Positions 7,408-13,613 of a DNA stretch of 14,631 nt are shown here, piece by piece. This stretch comes from Vulcanimicrobiota bacterium (GTDB lineage: Bacteria; Vulcanimicrobiota; Vulcanimicrobiia; Eremiobacterales; Eremiobacteraceae), in contig JAFANK010000270.1 in assembly GCA_019232725.1 (NCBI GenBank), positions 1-14,631 on the forward strand. Direction: 5' to 3'. The number at the start of each line of letters is the position of its first letter. Position 1 is the first letter of the stretch. The notes under the pieces were generated by a model. That model made no database searches and was not told the origin of the DNA. It saw only the letters and a program-made list of their open reading frames with translations. A program made the translations under genes and the position numbers.

Positions 7408-9354
7408 TCACGCGGGTTCGGGCGGTGGGAACGGCAGTACGGAGGGCGGCGAGACCCGCACCTTCTCCTCTTTAGGTGTGGTCGACGCGGCTGCCGCGCG
7501 CTCGGGAATGTTCTCCTCTGGCGTGCTCGGCGTTTTGGCCGGCGCTGGATTGTCCGACAGCAGGCGTTCGACTTCGTCGGCCTCGATCGTCTCCTTGTCG
7601 AGCAACGCTTCTGCGAGCCGGTGCAGCTTGTCGATGTTGGTCTCAAGCAAGTGGTAGGCGTTTGCGTAACACGTGTCGATGATGCCACGCACCTCGGTGT
7701 CGATCTGCGACGCGACTTCTTCAGAATAGTTGCGTTCTTCGACGATGTCACGCCCCAGGAACACTTGCTCGTGTTTTTTTCCGAGTGCGATGGGCCCGAT
7801 CTTCGGGCTCATCCCGAATTCCATAACCATCTTGCGGGCCAACGATGTCGCCTTTTGCAGGTCGTCATGGGCGCCCGTGGTGTTCTCCTGGAAGATGAGC
7901 TCCTCGGAAGCGCGTGCGCCGAGCAACACCATGATGCGGTCAACGATCTCCGCCTTGGTCATGAGATAGCGATCTTCGGTGGGCAGCTGCATCGTGATGC
8001 CAAGCGCCATGCCGCGCGGGATGATCGTCACCTTATGCAGCGGATCGGCGTTGGGCAAGAGTTTGGCGGTCAACGCGTGGCCGCTCTCGTGATACGCGAC
8101 GAGCTCCTTTTCCCGCTGGCTCATGATCCTGCTCTTGCGTTCGGGTCCCGCCAGCACGCGGTCGATCGCCTCTTCGCAATCGCGCATGTCGATCTGCGTT
8201 TTGTTCTGGCGCGCCGCGAGCAGCGCCGCTTCGTTGAGGAGATTCTCAAGATCGGCACCTGAGAAACCGGGTGTGCGGCGGGCGAGCACTTCGAGGCGCA
8301 CATCCGGCGCTAGCGGTTTGTTGCGCGCGTGCACGGCAAGGATCTGCGCGCGGCCGACGACGTCGGCGCGATCGACGACTACTTGCCGGTCAAAGCGGCC
8401 GGGGCGAAGCAACGCCGGGTCGAGCACGTCAGGACGGTTGGTCGCCGCGATCAAGATGACGCCGGTGTTCACATCGAAACCGTCCATCTCGACCAGCAGC
8501 TGGTTGAGCGTCTGTTCGCGCTCGTCATGGCCGCCGCCCAAACCTGCGCCGCGTTGCCGGCCGACCGCATCGATCTCATCGATGAAGACGATGCACGGTG
8601 CGCTCTTCTTCGCCTGTTCGAACAGGTCGCGCACGCGTGAAGCGCCGACCCCGACGAACATCTCGACGAAGTCAGACCCCGAGATGCTGAAGAACGGTAC
8701 GCCGGCCTCGCCTGCGATCGCGCGCGCGAGGAGCGTCTTACCGCTGCCGGGGGGGCCGAGCAACAACAGGCCTTTGGGTATGCGAGCACCCAACTGCTGG
8801 AATTTCTTTGGATACTTGAGGAACTCGACGACTTCGCCTAACTCTTGTTTGGCCTCGTCGACGCCCGCGACATCGGCGAACGTCACTTTCGGGCGGTTTT
8901 CGGTGAGCAGCTTCGCCCGGCTGCGCCCGAACGACAAGGCTTGGCTACCTCCGGACTGCAGCTGCCGCGCGATGATCATGAGGATCGCGACGCCGAAGAA
9001 CAGCGGGATGACCCAGTAGATGATCGTCATCGAGATGCCGGCATTCGCGGACGCGTTGTCCGCATAGACCTTGACTTTGTGCGCGATCAGGACCTTAACG
9101 AGGTCTGCATTGGCGCCCGGCGGGATCTGGATCGTTTTCGGTGGGGTGTCGCCGACGAGTTTCACGGTGGCCGAACTCGGCCCGACCTCGACCTCACTGA
9201 TCGACTCAGGACTCGAGTTTATCTGGGTGAGCAGCTCTGAGTACGATTCCGCCCGCTGCTGAGGAACGGTTCGCTGATAGTAGGTGTACGCCACCGTCAA
9301 CACGATGGCCAGCATCACCACCCAGACGACGTACTTGATGAACTTGACGAACAA
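7408..9354 (-). CDS. ftsH: ATP-dependent zinc metalloprotease FtsH
   Basis: A 648-residue membrane-anchored AAA+ protease that extracts and degrades damaged membrane proteins and some short-lived regulators. In order: transmembrane helix 1 (about 5-24), extracytoplasmic domain (about 28-105), helix 2 (about 107-128), AAA module with Walker A GPPGSGKT (200-207), Walker B VFIDEID (256-262), pore loop FVGVGASR (233-240), the second region of homology around ATNRPDVLDPALLRPGRFD, and the M41 peptidase domain. Zinc ligands are His422 and His426 in HESGH (most family members have HEAGH) and probably Asp498 in TGAHDDL. The tail after about 602 is proline- and glutamate-rich and likely disordered. The start is TTG at 9354, fixed by a GGAGGAG Shine-Dalgarno sequence at 9360-9366. 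The tilS-hpt-ftsH order is known from several phyla. Confidence 0.98.
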   Translation of the reverse strand: MFVKFIKYVVWVVMLAIVLTVAYTYYQRTVPQQRAESYSELLTQINSSPESISEVEVGPSSATVKLVGDTPPKTIQIPPGANADLVKVLIAHKVKVYADNASANAGISMTIIYWVIPLFFGVAILMIIARQLQSGGSQALSFGRSRAKLLTENRPKVTFADVAGVDEAKQELGEVVEFLKYPKKFQQLGARIPKGLLLLGPPGSGKTLLARAIAGEAGVPFFSISGSDFVEMFVGVGASRVRDLFEQAKKSAPCIVFIDEIDAVGRQRGAGLGGGHDEREQTLNQLLVEMDGFDVNTGVILIAATNRPDVLDPALLRPGRFDRQVVVDRADVVGRAQILAVHARNKPLAPDVRLEVLARRTPGFSGADLENLLNEAALLAARQNKTQIDMRDCEEAIDRVLAGPERKSRIMSQREKELVAYHESGHALTAKLLPNADPLHKVTIIPRGMALGITMQLPTEDRYLMTKAEIVDRIMVLLGARASEELIFQENTTGAHDDLQKATSLARKMVMEFGMSPKIGPIALGKKHEQVFLGRDIVEERNYSEEVASQIDTEVRGIIDTCYANAYHLLETNIDKLHRLAEALLDKETIEADEVERLLSDNPAPAKTPSTPEENIPERAAAASTTPKEEKVRVSPPSVLPFPPPEPA

Positions 9355-9359
9355 AACGG

Positions 9360-9366
9360 CTCCTCC
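9360..9366 (-). promoter_or_regulatory. Strong Shine-Dalgarno sequence of ftsH
   Basis: On the - strand this reads GGAGGAG and ends five bases before the TTG at 9354-9352. It is the best ribosome binding site in the window and decides the TTG start, since no ATG or GTG at suitable spacing gives a full first membrane helix. It directly follows the 3' arm of the leader hairpin, so folding could influence access to it. Confidence 0.85.
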
Positions 9367-9414
9367 GGGACACGCCCGTCATGCGGCCTTCGCCGCAGGC
9401 GGGGTCGCTGTCCC
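9367..9414 (-). promoter_or_regulatory. Extended stem-loop in the ftsH leader
   Basis: The 67 bases between hpt and ftsH (9355-9421) are the only real intergenic space on the - strand. Read on that strand, three nested pairings form one long interrupted stem: GGGACA (9414-9409) with TGTCCC (9372-9367), CCCG (9403-9400) with CGGG (9378-9375), and TGCGGC (9397-9392) with GCCGCA (9387-9382) around a GAAG loop. All 16 pairs are Watson-Crick. No T-run follows, so it is not a normal intrinsic terminator. Its base touches the Shine-Dalgarno sequence, which suits an mRNA processing or stability element or a translational control element. The fold is seen in the sequence; the function is inference. 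No clear -35/-10 promoter was seen here. Confidence 0.5.
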
Positions 9415-9421
9415 CTATCCT

Positions 9422-9976
9422 CTACGTCGGGATGTGGTCTCTAAGTTGTCGGATGTGTGGAAGATTGCGGAAATTTTCTTGAAAATCTAAACCGTACCCT
9501 ACCAAGAACGCGTCTTCCGGCGCTCGCAGCCCGACGTAATCTGGCTTCACATCGACAACGCGATGGAACGGCTTGTCGATAAGCGCACAGGATTGGATGC
9601 TTGCGGCCTGCCTGCTGCGCAGGTTGTTCAGCAGATACGCGAGGGTGTGACCTTCGTCGACAATGTCCTCAACGAGCAGGAGGTGATGCCCAGCGGGGTT
9701 TTGTTCGAGATCTTTCAGCAAACGGACGTTCACGTCACCGCTGCGCCCAGCTCCGTACGAGCTCACCACCATGAAGTCGATCGTCAACGGATAGTCTCCA
9801 AGCGCGCGCATCAGATCGGCAGCGAACGGCAACGCACCCTTGAGCACGCCGATCATGAGCAACGGTAGCCCGTTGTTGCGATCGCGGATCTCGGCGCCGA
9901 GTCGCGCAACGGCTCGAGCGATGTCCTCTTCGCTGAAAACCATCTTGCCGAGCGACGGCACCGCGTGTGCGCGCAT
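9422..9976 (-). CDS. hpt: Hypoxanthine phosphoribosyltransferase
   Basis: A 184-residue cytoplasmic type I phosphoribosyltransferase that salvages hypoxanthine (and often guanine) with PRPP to give IMP or GMP. Visible motifs are LLMIGVLKGALPFAADLMRAL (39-59, with the conserved LKG), the flexible loop VSSYGAGRSGDV (71-82), the PRPP motif LVEDIVDEGHTL (101-112) and the C-terminal FLVGYGLDFQENFRNLPHI. The second residue of the usual DTG/DSG triad is Glu108, an uncommon choice. The ATG at 9976 is chosen because it gives the usual family length and follows the tilS stop by 17 bases, with a purine-rich GAGAAG about six bases before it; a longer in-frame extension would lie within tilS. Its place between tilS and ftsH is a widely conserved arrangement and strongly supports the call. 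Confidence 0.96.
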   Translation of the reverse strand: MRAHAVPSLGKMVFSEEDIARAVARLGAEIRDRNNGLPLLMIGVLKGALPFAADLMRALGDYPLTIDFMVVSSYGAGRSGDVNVRLLKDLEQNPAGHHLLLVEDIVDEGHTLAYLLNNLRSRQAASIQSCALIDKPFHRVVDVKPDYVGLRAPEDAFLVGYGLDFQENFRNLPHIRQLRDHIPT

Positions 9977-9993
9977 TGTGTTCTTCTCTATCC

Positions 9994-11361
9994 TTAAGTA
10001 TCGGTTGGAGCCCAGGCCACTTCCAGCACTGGGCCTTGTTTCTTGGGCTTGAAGGGCTCCATCACCCGTACGCCGAGGACAGCGGCGATGCGACCTCCAG
10101 CACATAACAGCAGAGCGGCCGCCCGGTCGGATCTGGGGACGCCGGCCTTGGCAAGAAAGCGCGCCAGCGATATGGGTCTCGTGCGGCCCGTGGGCACGCA
10201 CGTGTCACCAGTGCGCGGCAAGCGGACGAAGAGTGGCGGGTGGGCGCGCACCGCCGCTAGATCTAGGTGCTGCACATTGCGGGCTCGCGCGCGAGGCGCA
10301 CTTCTCAAGACGCGCAGCGCGGCAGCGCCTATGGGCGTGGCGACATCGACCGGTGTTGCATCAAGATCGATCTCTACCGGCGCAAACTTATTTGCGGATC
10401 GCTTGTCCGAACCGTGGACCACGAGGGTGCCGCTTGAGAGAACGACACTCGCCGCGCCGGCGTAGAAGCGCCCGCCGCGACGCTCTTTGATCGCCTCGGC
10501 GATGGCGTTGCAATGCTCGTAGGTGAAGTCGCGTAGACTGCCGCTGCGGCTGACCGCCTGGCGTACGACGCGCCGCAGCAGCGGCAGCGGCATGCGACGC
10601 AACGTCGCTACGGATAAACGCGAAGCATCGTCGCGCCATGCGGTGCGCCACGCACTGACGCTCAAACCATCTAACAAGGTCTTGTCGTCTGCGAGGAGTG
10701 CGGCTGAACGAACGATCGCGCGCGATGCTCCCGGCACCGAACGTTCTAAACGGCCGACAAGCCTGCGGATCGCGTTGCGCGGGATCGTGAGATCGTCGTT
10801 GGTCTCATCGTAGGCGGCGGGCAGCCCTGCTTCGTCCGTGACCGCAGCGCACTGCGTTTTGGTGGCCCACAGCAGCGGGCGCACGAGCATGATGTCATCG
10901 GCGAGCTGGCGCGCGGGTCGCATGGCGGCGATCCCGTCGATACCGGAGCCGCGGGCAAGCGCGAGCAGCGACGTCTCAACGAGATCATCTCGCTGATGCC
11001 CGGTGACCACGTGCGTAGCGCCCACTGCGCGTGCGGTTGACGTCAGCGCCAGGTAGCGTGCACGACGTGCGCGCTCCTCAGGCGAACCTTTGGCGCCTTT
11101 GCGCAGGTGCACGCGCCGGATGAGAACGCGCGCTCTTACCGCACGCCCCTGTACGCGCACCGCGGCGATGTCGCGTTCCACGTGTGCACGAGGCCGCATG
11201 CCATGATCGATGTAACACGCGAAGATGACCGCGCCCGGGGCGACCTTGCGCAGCAGCAACAGTGCCGCTGCGCTATCGGCCCCTCCTGACGTGCCGACCA
11301 CGAACGTGCCGGCGACCGGCAAGCCCAGCAGGCGAACCGCCTGTGCAAAGCGTTCGCTCAT
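9994..11361 (-). CDS. tilS: tRNA(Ile)-lysidine synthetase TilS
   Basis: A 455-residue cytoplasmic enzyme that joins lysine to C34 of tRNA-Ile2 (anticodon CAU) using ATP, which changes its codon reading from AUG to AUA. The N-terminal PP-loop ATP pyrophosphatase motif SGGADS is at residues 25-30. It is followed by CYIDHGMRP, by VTGHQRDDLVET (the HxxxDxxET-type motif) and by a GIAAMRP-like segment. The C-terminal substrate-binding domain is present (VRLPRTGDTCVPTGR...ISLARFLAKAGVPRSDR...AAVLGVRV), so this is the long form. The ATG at 11361 is used because a longer in-frame extension would run into smpB; the gap to smpB is 19 bases. There is no obvious Shine-Dalgarno sequence. It is adjacent to hpt and ftsH as in many bacteria. 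Confidence 0.97.
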   Translation of the reverse strand: MSERFAQAVRLLGLPVAGTFVVGTSGGADSAAALLLLRKVAPGAVIFACYIDHGMRPRAHVERDIAAVRVQGRAVRARVLIRRVHLRKGAKGSPEERARRARYLALTSTARAVGATHVVTGHQRDDLVETSLLALARGSGIDGIAAMRPARQLADDIMLVRPLLWATKTQCAAVTDEAGLPAAYDETNDDLTIPRNAIRRLVGRLERSVPGASRAIVRSAALLADDKTLLDGLSVSAWRTAWRDDASRLSVATLRRMPLPLLRRVVRQAVSRSGSLRDFTYEHCNAIAEAIKERRGGRFYAGAASVVLSSGTLVVHGSDKRSANKFAPVEIDLDATPVDVATPIGAAALRVLRSAPRARARNVQHLDLAAVRAHPPLFVRLPRTGDTCVPTGRTRPISLARFLAKAGVPRSDRAAALLLCAGGRIAAVLGVRVMEPFKPKKQGPVLEVAWAPTDT

Positions 11362-11380
11362 GGCGTCGGCGGCCGGGCGT

Positions 11381-11854
11381 TTAGGCTCGGCGCGCCGCGC
11401 GCTCGATCTCCCGGCGGACCTCACGTTCGCGTATCGCCTCTCGCTTGTCATGAAGCTTCTTGCCACGGCCTAATCCTACTTCGACCTTTGCGCGATTCTT
11501 GCGAAAGTAGAGCCGCAGTGGCAGTAGCGCGAGCCCTTTTTCTTGCAGCTTGCCGGCGAGGCGCTGTAGCTCGCGTGCATGCAGCAGCAACTTGCGATCG
11601 CGCCGCGGCTCGTGCTGTGAAAAAAACGTGCCCTGCTCGTATGCGGGGATGTGCACGTTGACGAGCCACGCCTCGCCACCTTTGAGCCGCACGAAGCCGT
11701 CGACGAGCGAGCAGCCGCCCGCGCGCAAGCTTTTCACTTCCGTGCCCGTCAGCACGAGCCCGGCTTCGAACGTGTCTTGGATCGAATATTCGTGAAAAGC
11801 TTTGCGATTTGACGCAATGGTTTTTTGCCCATCCTTCGCTGCACGTTGCGTCAC
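11381..11854 (-). CDS. smpB: SsrA-binding protein SmpB
   Basis: A 157-residue RNA-binding protein that delivers tmRNA (SsrA) to stalled ribosomes in trans-translation. Family landmarks in order are ASNRKAFHEYSI, FEAGLVLTGTEVKSLRAG, LVDGFVRLKGGEAWLVNVHIPAYEQG, the DRKLLLHARELQRLAGK helix, LYFRKNRAKVEVGLGRGKKLHDKRE and an Arg-rich C-terminal tail that normally becomes helical in the ribosome decoding channel. Length is normal for the family. The start is GTG at 11854, in a GTGA overlap with the stop of the thioesterase gene, which implies coupled translation. The tmRNA gene itself is not in the window. Functional neighbours in translation quality include tilS just downstream and, more loosely, ftsH, which is known to degrade some ssrA-tagged proteins. 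Confidence 0.98.
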   Translation of the reverse strand: MTQRAAKDGQKTIASNRKAFHEYSIQDTFEAGLVLTGTEVKSLRAGGCSLVDGFVRLKGGEAWLVNVHIPAYEQGTFFSQHEPRRDRKLLLHARELQRLAGKLQEKGLALLPLRLYFRKNRAKVEVGLGRGKKLHDKREAIREREVRREIERAARRA

Positions 11855-12285
11855 TCGGCGAGGAACTTCCCTGTCGCTTGGGCATACAGCGTTCCGTCTT
11901 CGCCGACCACAGTTGCGGAGAGCATGAGCATGCGGCCGCGCCGCTGTTCGACGCGCCCGTGGGCCACGAGTGCGCTATCCATCGGTGCAGCTTTGCGGAA
12001 CCGGATCTCGAGGCGCCCCGTGACTGCGCGGACGCCCGCTGCAATGGAGGCGTGCGCCATCGCCTCGTCGAGCAGGGTTGCGACGACTCCCCCATGCACG
12101 ATCGACGTCCACCCCGAAAAGCGCGGTGACGGACGCCAGACGGCAGACGCGGTCCCATCCCCGTACTGAAATCGCAACTGCATGCCTTCTGCGTTTTCCG
12201 GTCCGCATGCAAAACAGCGGCGGTCGTCTTCGAGGGCCGGCGCGATCCGCTCAGGCCCTGCCCCTGCGCCGTTTGTCTTTGACAT
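11851..12285 (-). CDS. PaaI/4HBT-family hotdog thioesterase
   Basis: A 144-residue single hotdog domain protein that probably hydrolyses acyl-CoA or aryl-CoA thioesters. The core helix contains HGGVVATLLDEAMAHA (64-79), with His64-Gly-Gly and the acidic pair Asp73/Glu74 as in PaaI-type thioesterases. The N-terminal segment RRCFACGPENAEGMQLRF carries a CxxCG motif that is shared by a subset of this family. The beta strands around TGRLEIRFRKAAPMDS and LYAQATGKFLA complete the fold. The ATG at 12285 follows the metallophosphoesterase stop by one base; the longer in-frame ORF to 12336 would overlap that gene and has no family similarity. The substrate is unknown, and the gene may be a housekeeping cleaner of CoA esters. 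It is coupled to smpB by GTGA. Confidence 0.88.
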   Translation of the reverse strand: MSKTNGAGAGPERIAPALEDDRRCFACGPENAEGMQLRFQYGDGTASAVWRPSPRFSGWTSIVHGGVVATLLDEAMAHASIAAGVRAVTGRLEIRFRKAAPMDSALVAHGRVEQRRGRMLMLSATVVGEDGTLYAQATGKFLAE

Positions 12286-12286
12286 C

Positions 12287-13018
12287 CTAATAGCCGATTG
12301 CGAGACGGTCGCCGAGCTGCACCGGCAGCCGCGCATCGTGCATGCGCTCTCGCACGCGCATCACATCATACGTCACGCGGCGGATCTCGACCAGTCGCGC
12401 CGCTTCATCGTACGTGGCGAACGACGCTTGCGGGTTGCGGTCTCGCGGCTGCCCGACGCTGCCGGGATTGATGATGTAGCGATACTCAGGCACGATATCG
12501 ATGCGGCCGCCAGCCGACAGTCGCTGATGATACGTGCGGCCGGTCCCGTCTTGATAATACACCTCGGCGACATGGGTGTGGCCGATAAACGTGAGCGGCG
12601 CCGTCACGCGCTCGAACCCGGCTTCAGCGTCGGCGACGTTCTGGATATAGTCAAAGGGTGATCCCGGTGCACCGTGGATGATGGCGAAGCTGTCAAAGCG
12701 GTGTTCACGTGGCAGTCCTTGCAAATACGCGCGGTTCGCTTCGCTGAGCTGATCGCGCGTCCAGACGATCGCTCTGCGCGCGAGCGCATTGAACGTGTCA
12801 GCATCGGTGGACATCACAGCTGCTTCATCATGATTGCCGGCAATCGCGATGCAGTTGCGCTCCCGCAGCACGTCGCAAGCCTCATTCGGACTCGGGCCGT
12901 AGCCGACGATGTCCCCCAGACAGACAAGCGTGTCGATCTCCAGGCCGTCGAGCTCTCGCACCACGCTCGCCAAAGCGTCGACATTGGAGTGGATGTCGGA
13001 GATGACGCCGTAACGCAT
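12287..13018 (-). CDS. Calcineurin-like metallophosphoesterase (YfcE/diadenosine-tetraphosphatase-like)
   Basis: A 243-residue cytoplasmic metallophosphoesterase with a complete two-metal site: DIHSN (Asp8, His10), GDIVGYGPSP (Asp36), GNHDE (Asn62, His63), IIHGAPGSP (His115), and FIGHTHV (His147, His149). The NPGSVGQPRDRNPQASFATYD segment is typical of the branch that includes small predicted phosphodiesterases often annotated as YfcE or ApaH-like. The substrate cannot be read from the sequence; candidates include phosphodiesters, Ap4A-type nucleotides and phosphoproteins. The ATG at 13018 starts exactly at the family N terminus, MRYGVISDIHSN, 13 bases after the BON lipoprotein gene, with a weak ribosome site. 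It ends one base before the thioesterase start. Confidence 0.92.
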   Translation of the reverse strand: MRYGVISDIHSNVDALASVVRELDGLEIDTLVCLGDIVGYGPSPNEACDVLRERNCIAIAGNHDEAAVMSTDADTFNALARRAIVWTRDQLSEANRAYLQGLPREHRFDSFAIIHGAPGSPFDYIQNVADAEAGFERVTAPLTFIGHTHVAEVYYQDGTGRTYHQRLSAGGRIDIVPEYRYIINPGSVGQPRDRNPQASFATYDEAARLVEIRRVTYDVMRVRERMHDARLPVQLGDRLAIGY

Positions 13019-13031
13019 CAGGCTGTCGCGT

Positions 13032-13613
13032 TCACCGCTGCGCGGAGCTCACCGGCGTCGACCGTACGGGCGACTCGGGACGCAGGTGGTCGTCAACGCG
13101 GCGCACTCCCGCAACACCGCGCGTCGTTTCGAGGATGACTTCATGCAACGCAGCGCTTGCATATGTGCCGTCAAGCGCCACGACGCCGGCATGCACGCTG
13201 ACGGTTACCTTGAGGGCGTTGACGCCGGTCTGCGCCGCCAGCGCCCCTTTCACTTTCGCCTGCAGGCTCACGTCATCGGCTATCTCGTTCGCCGTCGGCG
13301 CTTTGGGATTGACCGTCAAGCGATCGTCGACCCGTTTGACGCCGGACACATTGCGTGCAGCCTCGTCGACTTTCTCGCGTTCCTGTAGGGAGTGCACTTG
13401 GCCGCGCAGCGCCACCACGCCCTGGGCCACATCGACGGTGACGAGCGAAACGGTCGCCGGGTCGATCGCGACGAGCTTCGCGTGGATCTGGGCGGCGATG
13501 AATGCGTCGTTCACATCGGACTTGGCTCGCTCTTGCTGCGATGAACTGCAGGCCGCCATCATCGCCGCGACAACAGCGCACGTAATCGCGACTGCGGAAA
13601 CGGTTCTTTTCAT
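13032..13613 (-). CDS. BON-domain protein, probable lipoprotein, two BON repeats
   Basis: A 193-residue exported protein. The N terminus MKRTVSAVAITCAVVAAMMAAC is a lipoprotein-type signal with Cys22 as the likely lipidated residue (MAAC, a slightly weak lipobox with Met at -3), followed by SSSQQ. Two BON (OsmY/nodulation) domains follow, about 34-103 and 112-180. Each has the IxAKL or VKGAL helix, a VTVxV(A/H)xGVVALxG hairpin and a closing GVxxVDD(R/H)L. The first and second repeats match each other well at VAQGVVALRG and VHAGVVALDG. BON domains are thought to bind phospholipid or to stabilise envelopes under stress. The start ATG overlaps the moeA stop as ATGA, an unusual partner. No transmembrane segment beyond the signal is seen. 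Confidence 0.88.
   Translation of the reverse strand: MKRTVSAVAITCAVVAAMMAACSSSQQERAKSDVNDAFIAAQIHAKLVAIDPATVSLVTVDVAQGVVALRGQVHSLQEREKVDEAARNVSGVKRVDDRLTVNPKAPTANEIADDVSLQAKVKGALAAQTGVNALKVTVSVHAGVVALDGTYASAALHEVILETTRGVAGVRRVDDHLRPESPVRSTPVSSAQR

Noticed and set aside
7404..7751. N-terminal extension of M16-like protein A into ftsH.
   Set aside because: The extra 116 residues are Arg/Thr/Ser-rich, cover the ftsH 3' end, and would bury the evident signal peptide beginning at 7403.
7186..8262. Long + strand ORF (358 codons) opposite the M16-like A and ftsH genes.
   Set aside because: It is antisense to clearly recognised coding sequence, has no domain signature, and is expected from GC-rich codon usage on the other strand.
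8123..9019. Long + strand ORF (298 codons) opposite ftsH.
   Set aside because: It is antisense to the AAA and peptidase domains of FtsH; its Arg/Ser/Ala-rich composition is typical of a shadow frame.
9977..10201. N-terminal extension of Hpt into tilS.
   Set aside because: It overlaps the conserved C-terminal domain of TilS and exceeds the normal Hpt length; the ATG at 9976 fits the family.
11448..12212. - strand ORF of 254 codons overlapping smpB and the thioesterase gene in another frame.
   Set aside because: Both overlapped genes are well supported family members; this frame is Arg/Ser-rich with no recognisable motif.
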